A stretch of DNA of 64,000 bases from CAVDHB01 sp963608705 (GTDB lineage: Bacteria; Bacteroidota; Bacteroidia; Bacteroidales; Bacteroidaceae). Every line of letters starts with the position of its first letter. The first letter of the stretch is position 1. The translations under genes were made by a program, and so were the position numbers. The DNA is taken from positions 33,580 through 97,579 of the forward strand of contig CAVDHB010000075.1 of NCBI GenBank assembly GCA_963608705.1. Direction: 5' to 3'. A model generated the notes under the pieces. That model saw only the letters and a program-made list of their open reading frames with translations. It was not told the DNA's origin and did no database searches. Positions 25,849 through 34,580 of this stretch are shown here, in pieces.

Positions 25849-26394
25849 TTAAATCTCGCCGTCAGGGTCTGTTGGGGTGGTATTACCCTCACCCGAAGGT
25901 TCTTTCGTGTCAGTCTCTGAAGAAGAACTGTTGTTCTTTTTCTTTGCGGCCTCCAGATCCACCGTCTTGGCCCCAGTCTTCTCAGCCTTCAAGGTCGCGG
26001 CCTGGGCCGCGCGGCTTGCCACTGGCGCAAATTCCGCCCTGCCGATGAGATTCTCAAAATCAGATCCCGGAGAGAAGATGATGTTTACGCTCTTGATTTT
26101 GTCGGTTGTGAAGACTTCGCAATTCTCGGCGCCCTCACAGGAGAAGGATATCCAGAAGCTTCCCAAGTCATCGAGCGACACCTTCTTGCCTTCCAAGAGC
26201 ATCTCCACCAGGCACTCGCACATATCAGACAGCACCCCCTTCACCTTGCCACGCGTATACCCGCCATGGTCGGCGATGTGCCGGATGAAGTGGCGGAACG
26301 ACATCACCTCTTTCGCCTGTGGCTTGGCGTAAGCCTTGGGAGCCACCTCCGGTTTCAGAGGGTTTGGCGCCATGTACACACTATAGTTTATCAT
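25849..26394 (-). CDS. HU-like DNA-binding protein
   Basis: 181 residues from ATG 26394 (MINYSVYMAPNPLKPE); the 47-residue upstream extension crosses the promoter and lacks family character. Residues about 1-130 are the HU-related domain of Bacteroidetes (FRHFIRHIADHG, YTRGKVKGVLSDMCECLVEMLLEGKKVSLDDLG split over the helices, SFWISFSCEGA). The tail from about 140 is rich in Ala, Lys, Ser, Asp and Pro and probably disordered. It likely shapes nucleoid or local DNA. It precedes the smalltalk and amidase genes on the same strand. Confidence 0.82.
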   Translation of the reverse strand: MINYSVYMAPNPLKPEVAPKAYAKPQAKEVMSFRHFIRHIADHGGYTRGKVKGVLSDMCECLVEMLLEGKKVSLDDLGSFWISFSCEGAENCEVFTTDKIKSVNIIFSPGSDFENLIGRAEFAPVASRAAQAATLKAEKTGAKTVDLEAAKKKNNSSSSETDTKEPSGEGNTTPTDPDGEI

Positions 26395-26504
26395 TGTCAA
26401 CGCCCATCGTCGGTATGGGACTTGGAGCATACGCAAGCAGTCATTGCGCCCGACTATATATAAGTTATCCAGATGAGCGGTCCCGCTTTCCCTGAACTGC
26501 AATG

Positions 26505-26536
26505 CAAAGATACCGCCTCGGAGAAGCGAAAGCAAG
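26505..26536 (-). promoter_or_regulatory. Promoter of the HU-like gene
   Basis: Minus strand CTTG (26536-26533), 20-base spacer, TATCTTTG (26512-26505). This supports the start at 26394 with a leader of about 100 nt. Confidence 0.75.
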
Positions 26537-26612
26537 GAAGAAAGTGGACGGCAAGCTTCTTCTTTCTTTCATATTGTAATTCAACAAGATACGACTATTA
26601 AAAGAAACTACA

Positions 26613-27131
26613 ATGGACATACATATAACCGGCAATCCGGGTACAGGCAACACGTACCAAGAGATACATATAGGTGAGGTGCAGAACTACAATCCCAACG
26701 CCACTACCGTCATCAACCACAACTATGCGGAGAAGACGAAGGCCGCGCCAACCACCGACAAAGCACCGCAAGACGCGGAGCGTACACAGCGCAAGGCTGA
26801 GATTTTGGAATATGTGGCAAGACTGAAGCCGTATGTGGCAAAGGACTGGAAGAACCGCTATGACACGCTGTGGACCAAGACACTTTCCGTTTCAGAGGTG
26901 GACGAGGCGGTCTATGAGCCTGGCAAACAGAAGAACGCCACCTTCAACCGCAACCTCATCGCCAACATTATATATATAATGTGTAAAAGGAAGGTCATTT
27001 CCGAGGACAACGCCGTGAAATTGACCGAAGCGTTGGAGGGCGACAAGGACCATTCAGTGCGGGCACAGCTCCGCACATATCCAGCCAACCGGGAGATAAC
27101 CAGCGAGGTGGAGAAGTTGATTGATGCCTGA
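26613..27131 (+). CDS. Small protein with GNPG/NPNAT N-terminal motif, candidate effector or partner of the ABC-3C-like system
   Basis: 172 residues, ATG start. Residues 1-about 40 carry the motif I-x-GNPG-xx-N-x-Y ... VQNYNPNATTVINH, shared in almost the same spacing with the next protein. A charged linker follows to about 65. The C-terminal part (YVARLKPYVAKDW ... YEPGKQKNATFNRNLIANIIYIMCKRKVI) is helical and known to me only as a recurrent uncharacterised Bacteroidetes sequence. There is no catalytic motif. It is the first gene of a plus-strand run leading to the SMC-like ATPase, divergent from the HU-like gene. Roles as effector, antitoxin-like brake or sensor are all open. Confidence 0.6.
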   Translation: MDIHITGNPGTGNTYQEIHIGEVQNYNPNATTVINHNYAEKTKAAPTTDKAPQDAERTQRKAEILEYVARLKPYVAKDWKNRYDTLWTKTLSVSEVDEAVYEPGKQKNATFNRNLIANIIYIMCKRKVISEDNAVKLTEALEGDKDHSVRAQLRTYPANREITSEVEKLIDA

Positions 27132-27163
27132 CACCTTGCCTGTTCCTTAAACACGCATATACA

Positions 27164-27781
27164 TTGAATATTGATATTAAAGGCGACCCGGGCGATGACA
27201 ACAGCTACAGCGATGTGCGAATGTCGAATGTGGGCAGCTACACCCCCAACGCCACCCAGGTCAACAACCACTTTCATCCAGCACAATCCGACACTCGTCT
27301 TGCCAGTTGGTTTCGCAAACTCAGAGACGAGTTCGACCAAGACATCAAACTCCAGAAAAAGCTCGAAGACATCAGGCGGTACCGTACAAAACTGCCTCAT
27401 ACCATAGGCTTGGAAAGAAAGCTTGCGGACGGAGGGTTCGGAAAGCCCTTCATTGACAAGGCGTGCCGTAAGAAACAACATTATGCCAAGAAAGCGACCA
27501 GGTACCAGTATTATGAGTCGGCGCAACGCATCGACAGCTATCTCTTCGCCATCGTATGCAACCGCTTTGACAATTACGTACTGCCCTTGATAGAGGACGG
27601 ACGGCCACTCAGAGAAATCAACCGCACGGTGTACGAAAAAGTCGTGCTGCCTGTCATGCAGGAGCTGAATATCCACGGAACGGAAGACACTTGCCTCTGC
27701 TACAACGAGGACGACATCTTTGGCATGTTATATTATCTCACCGGAAACTGTCACATCAACTGGACTCTCTACGATGTATAA
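27164..27781 (+). CDS. ABC-3C-type effector/C-terminal-domain protein with GDPG/PNAT motif
   Basis: 205 residues from TTG 27164, the only start that aligns with the previous protein (MNIDIKGDPG against MDIHITGNPG). Residues 1-about 40 repeat the shared motif (NVGSYTPNATQVNNH). Residues about 45-205 are helical and end DDIFGMLYYLTGNCHINW, which resembles the C-terminal domains that attach effectors to ABC-three-component systems. No nuclease, TIR or protease domain is visible, so the short N-terminal motif would have to be the variable part. The stop overlaps the next start by 8 bases. Confidence 0.6.
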   Translation: MNIDIKGDPGDDNSYSDVRMSNVGSYTPNATQVNNHFHPAQSDTRLASWFRKLRDEFDQDIKLQKKLEDIRRYRTKLPHTIGLERKLADGGFGKPFIDKACRKKQHYAKKATRYQYYESAQRIDSYLFAIVCNRFDNYVLPLIEDGRPLREINRTVYEKVVLPVMQELNIHGTEDTCLCYNEDDIFGMLYYLTGNCHINWTLYDV

Positions 27782-28289
27782 TCCGGCATTCGACCCGTTC
27801 AACGGCATCTACCGTATGCTTTACATCCTGAGTGACTTCGAGGAAGAGGACTTTGTGGAGGTGGACCGTCTGCGCATCTATGACTTCTACCTGCTCTTCC
27901 CCTACAAGGCATATAAAATAAGACTGAAAACCACGGAGACGGATTTCAAGCAAGAGCTTGGGAAATATATAGACAAAAAGCCCAATTCCTATAATGAGAC
28001 TACGCACGACCGCCGCCTTTTCGAGCGGCTACGTCCTTACCAGATGATAGCTCTCAGCCATATGGCCAGCCATGGTCTGATAGCCCCGCGTCTCCTGCTG
28101 GAGCAAAAAGTGAGGGTCGTCAACCGGGAAAAGATGCGGCAAGTGATGTCCGGACTCGACGCAATGCCGGCTAAGGAGCGGAACGTCATCTCCTGGCTCA
28201 ACTATTGTTTCCGTACCACTCCGCTTGCGGGGACATACGGACTGAAATACCGTACACAACTATTGGAATATAAATACGATGGCTGTTAA
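27774..28289 (+). CDS. ABC-3C middle component-like protein
   Basis: 171 residues from ATG 27774; an 18-residue upstream extension overlaps the previous gene and is rejected. The start YNPAFDPFNGIYRMLYIL and the block VEVDRLRIYDFYLLFPYK are the pattern that I associate with the middle component of ABC-three-component conflict systems. A C-terminal region RNVISWLNYCFRTTPLAGTYGL follows. It overlaps the upstream gene by 8 and the ATPase gene by 11 bases, so it is translationally coupled to both. In such systems the middle component is thought to bridge ATPase and effector. Confidence 0.72.
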   Translation: MYNPAFDPFNGIYRMLYILSDFEEEDFVEVDRLRIYDFYLLFPYKAYKIRLKTTETDFKQELGKYIDKKPNSYNETTHDRRLFERLRPYQMIALSHMASHGLIAPRLLLEQKVRVVNREKMRQVMSGLDAMPAKERNVISWLNYCFRTTPLAGTYGLKYRTQLLEYKYDGC

Positions 28290-30186
28290 TCTCTTCGTCA
28301 ACCGTCTGTATGTGCTTACCACCGAGGGCAAGGTGGCGTATGACGAGACGTTCCACCATGGAGTCAACATTATACGGGGCGCCAACAGCAGTGGCAAGTC
28401 CACCATAACGCATCTGTTGTTTTATGGCCTGGGGGGTGATTACACCCGTTTTGTACCCGAGGTGCGTCGATGCTCGAAAGTGATGGTGGAGGTGGAAACC
28501 GACGGCGCCACACTCACACTTTCACGTCTCTTGGAAAAAGACGACAACGGCAGGATGCTGGGACAACGGGGGATGACCATCTATTGGGGAACGCTCGACG
28601 AGGCTCTTTCCCATAATTGCGAGTCAAGTACTTACGGTTATAAAGCCTCTGACAACAGGCGCAGTTTTTCCAACGTGCTTTTCGAGGTGATGGGAATGCC
28701 CGTCGTGCAGGGAGACAGCAATATCACCCTGCACCAGTTGCTTCGTCTGCTCTATGTAGACCAGGAGTCGCCCACCTCTTCGTTGTTCCTGTATGAGCCG
28801 TTTGACAGCCAGACCACCCGTGAGACCGTGGCGGATTTGCTTCTGGGTATTTTCGATGAGGAACTCTATGCCGCAAAGATGCGGCGGAAAGAGCTGGAGT
28901 CCTCCCTGTCCGATACGAAAACAGACATCCGTTCTTTAGAGACCACACTCTCTCCGCGGCAACGTTCCTCGGCAGACATCCAAGGACTCATTTCCGCCAA
29001 AAGACGGGAGATGGCTCAAATCGATGACCACATCCGTCATTTGCGTTGTGGAGAAACAGACGGCAAGGCCAAGAAGTCCCAAACGGAGACGCTGAAGGCG
29101 GAAGTCAGAACGCTGAATGAGCAATGTGACGAGACGGAAGATCTAATCGATCTCTTGGGGCATGACATCGAGGACACGCGGATGTTCATTGCGGAGCTGG
29201 AACGGAAGCAGGTTTCCCTGCGTCATTCCGTCAGCACCCGTGAGCTGTTGGGAAACCTCCGTCTGGCATACTGTCCGGAGTGTCTGTCCCCATTGCCCAA
29301 AGAAGCACCCGAAGGTGTTTGTCCCCTCTGCAAGCGGGAAGTGGACAACAAATCCGGCGTCACCCAGGCCAAGCGTCTCATCTCCGAGTTCAGCTTTCAG
29401 AAGCAGGAGTCGGAATCCATCCTTCGTCACGACGAGAAGGAACTGCTCGAGGCCAAGGCGAAGTTGCGCGGCTTGAAAGCCAAACGCAAGACCGCGCGCC
29501 GGAACTTGGACGAACTGCTGGGAAACGTCCGTAGCAGTCAGGAGGAGGCCATCGAAGACCAGATGTACAGGAAGGGGCTGTTGAACGGTGAGATACTGCA
29601 ATACTACACGATGCTCGAGTTGGCGGAGAAATACGAGATGCTGGTTGAGAAGCAGGAACAGCTGGAGGCGCAGTTGGAGTCCAACAGGCAATTCATCCAA
29701 GCCAAGCTGTCACGGCAAGACCAGCATCGCTCCGTAGTCATGAAGAAGATACAGGCGTATGGAGTCTATTTCCTTCATAACGACAAGAAAAGCCAGCGGG
29801 CGTTCTCTGACGCCAATCCATCCGACTTCATAGTTGATTTTTCCAACAATCTGGTCTATCTCCACGACCGCAACAACAAATACAGTGCCTCGTCCTCCTT
29901 CTTTCTGAAACTGGTAGCACGTTTCTCCCTCTTCTTCGCCTCCCTCGACATCGACTGGATGCGCTATCCCCGCTTCATCTTCGCCGACAACATGGAGGAC
30001 AAGGGTATCGAGATAGAGCGTGCGCAGAAATTCCAGACCACCTTGATAGAGAAATTGAAAGAATATGACACGGACTCTTACCAGGTCATCTATACCACCT
30101 CGTACATCACCGAGGAGCTGGACCATAGCGAGTATGTGGTGGGCGATCATTACACGATGGGAAACAAGAGCCTGAGGAATGTATGA
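28279..30186 (+). CDS. SMC/Rad50-like ABC ATPase of an ABC-3C-type system
   Basis: 635 residues. Walker A is GANSSGKST (residues 34-42). Coiled coils at about 200-320 and 365-480 flank a zinc-hook-like pair CPEC (332-335) and CPLC (348-351). A signature-like SASSS segment lies near 536-541, and a Walker-B-like stretch RFIFADNMEDKGIE near 565-577. This is the Rad50-type architecture of the ABC ATPase of ABC-three-component systems. It probably senses a nucleic-acid signal and works through the middle component. It is the last gene of the cassette, followed by the hairpin array at 30215. Confidence 0.78.
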   Translation: MAVNLFVNRLYVLTTEGKVAYDETFHHGVNIIRGANSSGKSTITHLLFYGLGGDYTRFVPEVRRCSKVMVEVETDGATLTLSRLLEKDDNGRMLGQRGMTIYWGTLDEALSHNCESSTYGYKASDNRRSFSNVLFEVMGMPVVQGDSNITLHQLLRLLYVDQESPTSSLFLYEPFDSQTTRETVADLLLGIFDEELYAAKMRRKELESSLSDTKTDIRSLETTLSPRQRSSADIQGLISAKRREMAQIDDHIRHLRCGETDGKAKKSQTETLKAEVRTLNEQCDETEDLIDLLGHDIEDTRMFIAELERKQVSLRHSVSTRELLGNLRLAYCPECLSPLPKEAPEGVCPLCKREVDNKSGVTQAKRLISEFSFQKQESESILRHDEKELLEAKAKLRGLKAKRKTARRNLDELLGNVRSSQEEAIEDQMYRKGLLNGEILQYYTMLELAEKYEMLVEKQEQLEAQLESNRQFIQAKLSRQDQHRSVVMKKIQAYGVYFLHNDKKSQRAFSDANPSDFIVDFSNNLVYLHDRNNKYSASSSFFLKLVARFSLFFASLDIDWMRYPRFIFADNMEDKGIEIERAQKFQTTLIEKLKEYDTDSYQVIYTTSYITEELDHSEYVVGDHYTMGNKSLRNV

Positions 30187-30214
30187 CGCAAGGGAAACCC
30201 GTCTAAAAACGCAA

Positions 30215-30291
30215 AAGGCTTCGATGGCCGACGAAGCCTTATGCGATGGGCAACGCATATACCTTCGATGGGCAACGAAGGTATATGCGTT
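30215..30291 (+). terminator. Three-hairpin array ending in a strong terminator
   Basis: Hairpin 1 (30215-30240) has stem AAGGCTTCG and loop ATGGCCGA. Hairpin 2 (30241-30258) has stem ATGCG and loop ATGGGCAA. Hairpin 3 (30252-30291) has a perfect 16-bp stem starting AACGCATATACC and the same loop ATGGGCAA, followed by TTTT. Hairpins 2 and 3 share bases and cannot form together. It separates the ABC-3C-like cassette from the polysaccharide genes; it may be a terminator read through by UpxY. Confidence 0.8.
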
Positions 30292-30428
30292 TTTCCGACG
30301 GATTTATCCAGTAAAGAAGCACAGTCCGTACATTCGCAAATAAGTCTAACTCCAATAACAATTTATCATCAAAACATTTGGCTGATTAAATTTTATACCT
30401 TTACAGCAAACATGAAAATTTGAATGAT

Positions 30429-30623
30429 ATGGAAACTGTAAATAAAGAATTCTGGGAAAAACGGAATGCCGCAATGAAACGTTTTATGGAAGCAAAAGCA
30501 GGGAAGAAACAGCGTATGGAAGAGTTGGAGCAAATGCTCCGTCATGATTATAAGAAACGTACAAGCGAAGACCCTAAGTTCGTGAATGTAAGGAAAAAGC
30601 GGAAGAATGCTGGAAGTATATAA
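30429..30623 (+). CDS. Small basic coiled-coil protein, 64 aa
   Basis: ATG 30429 (a TTG lies 9 bases upstream). The chain is highly charged and helical (NKEFWEKRNAAMKRFMEAKAGKKQRMEELEQML), then a basic tail (VRKKRKNAG). No family recognised. It has no signal peptide and may bind nucleic acid or a protein partner. It stands just before the flippase gene. Confidence 0.5.
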   Translation: METVNKEFWEKRNAAMKRFMEAKAGKKQRMEELEQMLRHDYKKRTSEDPKFVNVRKKRKNAGSI

Positions 30624-30679
30624 AACAAATGTTCTGACAGCTTCCAAAATTAGATTGACTAATAATCAAAATTTTAAAA

Positions 30680-32224
30680 ATGTCAATTCAATCCTCAGAT
30701 AACAACAAACGAATAGCGAAGAACACACTACTTCTTTACTTCCGAATGCTCTTTATGATGGCAGTGTCTCTGTACACGAGTCGTGTCATATTGAACGCAC
30801 TGGGAGTACAAGATTTTGGACTCTACAATGTGATTGGTGGTGTCGTGTTCATGTTCACAGTTATTTCCGGCTCATTGTCTGCGGCAATAAGTCGATTTAT
30901 CACCTATGAATTAGGTAAAGGTGGAAGTGTGAAGAGGCTGAACCAAATCTTTTCCTCTTCAGTAACGATTCAACTACTTATATCGTTGATTATCGTGGTA
31001 CTTGTAGAATCTGTTGGTGTCTGGTTCCTTAACACAAAGATGACTATACCTGCGGACAGGCTTTTCGCCGCCAATTGGGTGCTGCAATTCTCCATTATTA
31101 CATTTGTAATTAATCTTGTAAGTGTTCCATACAACGCTTCCATTATAGCCCATGAGCGTATGTCCGCATTTGCTTATATAAGCATATTGGAGGTTTCGGG
31201 GAAGTTGGCCATCGCATTTTTAATTCTATGGTCTCCAATAGACAAACTGATATACTATGCGATTCTTATGTGTTTGGTTGCCGTGATTGTCCGTTATACA
31301 TACGGCCATTACTGCAAAAAGCATTTTGAGGAATGCACCTATCATTTTTGTTGGGACAAGGACTTGTTGAAAAAGATGTTCGGATTTGCAGGTTGGAATT
31401 TCATCGGTGCCGCCTCGGGCGTATTACGTGATCAGGGAGGTAATATCGTCATAAATCTTTTTTGCGGTCCCGCTGTCAATGCCGCAAGAGGTGTGGCTTT
31501 TCAGGTGAACAATGCAATCAATGGCTTTGTGATCAACTTCATGATGGCTATTAATCCGCAGATAACCAAGTCATACGCATCGGGAAACAGGGATTATATG
31601 ATGACGCTAATATTCCAAGGTGCGAGACTGTCATTTTATATGTTGTTGCTGTTGTCATTGCCTATATTGGTAAATACACATTATATTTTAACACTTTGGC
31701 TGAAGATTGTTCCGGAACATGCCGTGCTGTTTGTCCAATTGGTATTGATTTTCGCAATGAGCGAATCAGTGTCTCAGCCGCTTATCACGGCGATGCTTGC
31801 CACGGGAAAGATAAAGAATTATCAAATCATTGTAGGAGGATTACAGATACTTAACTTGCCTGTCTCGTACGTATTGTTGAGAATGAGCTGTATTCCAGAG
31901 ACGGTGCTGATTGTGGCTATCTGTATTTCTCAATGCTGTCTGGCCGCACGTCTTTATCTTTTAAGGGGATTAATAGGACTCTCCTCAAGAAAATATTTGC
32001 GACACGTATATGCAAATGTCATTATGGTGACATGCACAGCATCGTTAATACCTATTTGGACATCAAAAGTACTAAATGAGACATTTATGTCTTTCCTATT
32101 AATAACAATAATATCATTGCTCTGTACGGTTTTAGCCGAATTTTTCATAGGATGTAACCGAACGGAACGAAAATTTGTGATAGGGAAGATAAAGCAGATA
32201 AAAAATAAAATATCAAATAAATGA
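30680..32224 (+). CDS. wzx: Polysaccharide flippase (Wzx-like)
   Basis: 514 residues with about 12-14 hydrophobic segments and the MATE/polysaccharide-transporter start (KNTLLLYFRMLFMMAVSLYTSRVILNALG, in two parts). GLYNVIGGVVFMFTVISGSL and AARGVAFQVNNAINGF are typical of Bacteroidetes Wzx proteins. It moves lipid-linked repeat units across the inner membrane. The stop overlaps the next ATG by 4 bases. It is the first structural gene of the polysaccharide set. Confidence 0.88.
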   Translation: MSIQSSDNNKRIAKNTLLLYFRMLFMMAVSLYTSRVILNALGVQDFGLYNVIGGVVFMFTVISGSLSAAISRFITYELGKGGSVKRLNQIFSSSVTIQLLISLIIVVLVESVGVWFLNTKMTIPADRLFAANWVLQFSIITFVINLVSVPYNASIIAHERMSAFAYISILEVSGKLAIAFLILWSPIDKLIYYAILMCLVAVIVRYTYGHYCKKHFEECTYHFCWDKDLLKKMFGFAGWNFIGAASGVLRDQGGNIVINLFCGPAVNAARGVAFQVNNAINGFVINFMMAINPQITKSYASGNRDYMMTLIFQGARLSFYMLLLLSLPILVNTHYILTLWLKIVPEHAVLFVQLVLIFAMSESVSQPLITAMLATGKIKNYQIIVGGLQILNLPVSYVLLRMSCIPETVLIVAICISQCCLAARLYLLRGLIGLSSRKYLRHVYANVIMVTCTASLIPIWTSKVLNETFMSFLLITIISLLCTVLAEFFIGCNRTERKFVIGKIKQIKNKISNK

Positions 32225-33390
32225 TAGACATTAAGAATCCGGCTGATTGTTGTGGATGTACCGCATGTGCCAGTATATGCGCTCATGACGCTATCACAAT
32301 GAAGCCAGATGCACTTGGCTTCCTTTATCCTGAAGTGAACAGGGACAAGTGTGTCAATTGCGGATTGTGTGAGAAAGTATGTGCTTTTAATGACCATTAC
32401 GATATTTCATCCAATCTTAAAAAGCCAAGAGTTTATGCGGTTCGTCATAAAAACATACATGAGATTGAGACAAGTCGTAGTGGAGCGGCCTTCATTGCCA
32501 TATCAGACTACATATTGGAAAATGGTGGTGTAGTTTATGGAGCTGGGTACACTGATCATTTCCGTGTGGTACATAAAAGAGCTGTGACAAAGGAGGAGCG
32601 AAACGAATTTAAAGGAAGTAAGTATGTGCAAAGCGACATGAATACTGTATTCCGTCAAGTAAAAAAAGACTTACGTGATGGATTAACTGTACTTTTTTCT
32701 GGGACACCTTGTCAAACCGCAGGATTAAACTCCTATGTAGGAAAGAGATTAAGGGGAAATTTAATCTTAGTGGATATAGTATGCCACGGTGTTCCAAGTC
32801 CATACATATGGAGGGATTACATTTTGTGGCTCGAGAAAAAACATGGGAGAAAAATCATTACAGTAAATTTCAGGGATAAGTCTCGTATTGGTTGGGCTGG
32901 ACATATTGAGTCATATGTATTCTCTAACGGAAAGAAAATAGAAGCCACAAAATACAAAGACTTGTTCTTTATGAACATTATGCTAAGATCAAGTTGTAGT
33001 GTTTGCAAATTCTCAAATACAAGGAGACCTTCAGATTTCACAATAGGTGACTTTTGGGGATTGTATAAATTTAATTCAGACTTCAATAAGGACAATAAAG
33101 GTGTTTCTTTGCTTCTTGTGAATACGGAGAAAGCTATCACTATATTTCAAAAAGTGACGAGAAATATAAATTTCTTACAATTTGAATTGCAACAATGTAT
33201 GCAACCCAATTTGATCAAACCTTCCATATTTAGTCCATTGAGTGATAGTTTTGCTGTAGAGTACGAGAACAAGGGATTTGAAGTTGTTCGTAAGAGATAT
33301 ATTGGATGGCGATACGAATATAGAAAAAGAATGATAGCCGGTATTCGTTCTGCAAAAAATACAGTAAAAAAGTGGTTGAAAATATGGTAA
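32221..33390 (+). CDS. FrhB/FdhB-like iron-sulfur flavoprotein in polysaccharide modification (copy 1)
   Basis: 389 residues. Two N-terminal 4Fe-4S clusters: CCGCTACASIC and CVNCGLCEKVC (residues about 11-60). A coenzyme F420 hydrogenase/dehydrogenase beta-subunit domain follows (EFKGSKYVQSD, LFSGTPCQTAGL, DIVCHGVPSP, FTIGDFWG). In capsule loci such proteins always seem to travel with polysaccharide pyruvyl transferases; the reaction is not known to me. A second copy of the same type lies at 37486. Confidence 0.82.
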   Translation: MIDIKNPADCCGCTACASICAHDAITMKPDALGFLYPEVNRDKCVNCGLCEKVCAFNDHYDISSNLKKPRVYAVRHKNIHEIETSRSGAAFIAISDYILENGGVVYGAGYTDHFRVVHKRAVTKEERNEFKGSKYVQSDMNTVFRQVKKDLRDGLTVLFSGTPCQTAGLNSYVGKRLRGNLILVDIVCHGVPSPYIWRDYILWLEKKHGRKIITVNFRDKSRIGWAGHIESYVFSNGKKIEATKYKDLFFMNIMLRSSCSVCKFSNTRRPSDFTIGDFWGLYKFNSDFNKDNKGVSLLLVNTEKAITIFQKVTRNINFLQFELQQCMQPNLIKPSIFSPLSDSFAVEYENKGFEVVRKRYIGWRYEYRKRMIAGIRSAKNTVKKWLKIW

Positions 33391-34580
33391 GTACATTGAA
33401 AAAAGTCATACCTTTAACAGTTCTTGTGCTGTTTTTCCTCACTTTTTTTGGTGTAGTAAATATCACAAACACACTGCTTTTAACTTTTATATTACCTTTT
33501 GTTGTTATTGGTATAAAACGTAAATATCTCTTTAAAAAGGTCATTATATGGCTGTTGGTGGGATTAATTATGAGTATGATTTCAAGTTTTGTTTTTCGGG
33601 GACAAGATTTTCTTTCATCTTTTAAAGCAAGTCCGGTCATACTGATGATACTATTCTATTTTTTAATATGTTATATTCGTCCCACTATACAAAATACAGA
33701 GAAGAGCATTGTTTATTTAGTTGTAACTTTTGACTTGATTTACATAGTGCAATTCTTACTTTATCAAAAAGGAATAGTATTCCTCCCTATGAATGAAGAC
33801 ATAATGAGGTCTGAAGGAGAAGATGTCAGATTCAGGATGATTGGCAGTGGATTAGCGACATTAGGTATATTTCTTGGGGCGACAAAGTATTTGGCGTTGA
33901 AGGAGAGGAAATGGCTGGTAATAATGTGTCTGTCATTACTCGTCGTACTTCTTATGGCTTTTAGAACGATGATTGCATTCTCCGTGTTATTCTTGTTTTT
34001 CCTGGTTTTAAAGATAAAAGGTATTAAGAGAGAGACGTTGTTCATATTTGCGGGAGCTGTAATTGTCGCTCTGTTATTGTTGCAGATTCCAGTTATTTCC
34101 GATAAAGTGGAATATATGTGGGAAAAACAATTCGGAGACAATGCGGAAACGCTATCAAACAAAGATTATATACGCAATGTAACCTTGTACTACTACCTGT
34201 TTGATTATTTCAAATCACCTGTGGAATATTTTTTCGGCACAGGATTGTCCATACCAGGAACAAGCCTGTATAAGACTTTTGAATATCTTGGAAGCATGGG
34301 AATCTTTTATATGGACTGGGGATTGTTGGGGTTGAGCTGGATGATTGGAATCATACCAGTACTGTGTATGATTATTTACAGCATAAAAAGTTTTCGGCTG
34401 AAAGTCAATCCGCAATATTATTATGTCGGATTTTGGTTCATATACCTTGTTGTCTCATCAATAACGACAGCGGAATTCTTCAGAGAGGGAAATTTTATAG
34501 TGCAGGCTGTATGCCTGTATATGGTAGAAACAGCGCATAAACAATATAAGCATGAAAATAGGAATACTTACATTTCATAG
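33384..34580 (+). CDS. wzy: O-antigen polymerase-like membrane protein (Wzy-like)
   Basis: 398 residues from ATG 33384, which overlaps the previous stop; a GTG at 33372 is an alternative. About 10-11 membrane helices with one larger periplasmic loop (around EKQFGDNAETLSNKDYIR) suit a Wzy polymerase. Sequence is low in GC and poorly conserved, as usual for Wzy. The assignment depends on topology and on being the only polymerase candidate in the locus. The 3' end overlaps the next gene by 29 bases. Confidence 0.75.
   Translation: MVSTLKKVIPLTVLVLFFLTFFGVVNITNTLLLTFILPFVVIGIKRKYLFKKVIIWLLVGLIMSMISSFVFRGQDFLSSFKASPVILMILFYFLICYIRPTIQNTEKSIVYLVVTFDLIYIVQFLLYQKGIVFLPMNEDIMRSEGEDVRFRMIGSGLATLGIFLGATKYLALKERKWLVIMCLSLLVVLLMAFRTMIAFSVLFLFFLVLKIKGIKRETLFIFAGAVIVALLLLQIPVISDKVEYMWEKQFGDNAETLSNKDYIRNVTLYYYLFDYFKSPVEYFFGTGLSIPGTSLYKTFEYLGSMGIFYMDWGLLGLSWMIGIIPVLCMIIYSIKSFRLKVNPQYYYVGFWFIYLVVSSITTAEFFREGNFIVQAVCLYMVETAHKQYKHENRNTYIS

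Noticed and set aside
26912..27676. 254-codon minus-strand frame
   Set aside because: Runs antisense through two plus-strand genes that align with each other and are coupled to the middle-component gene.
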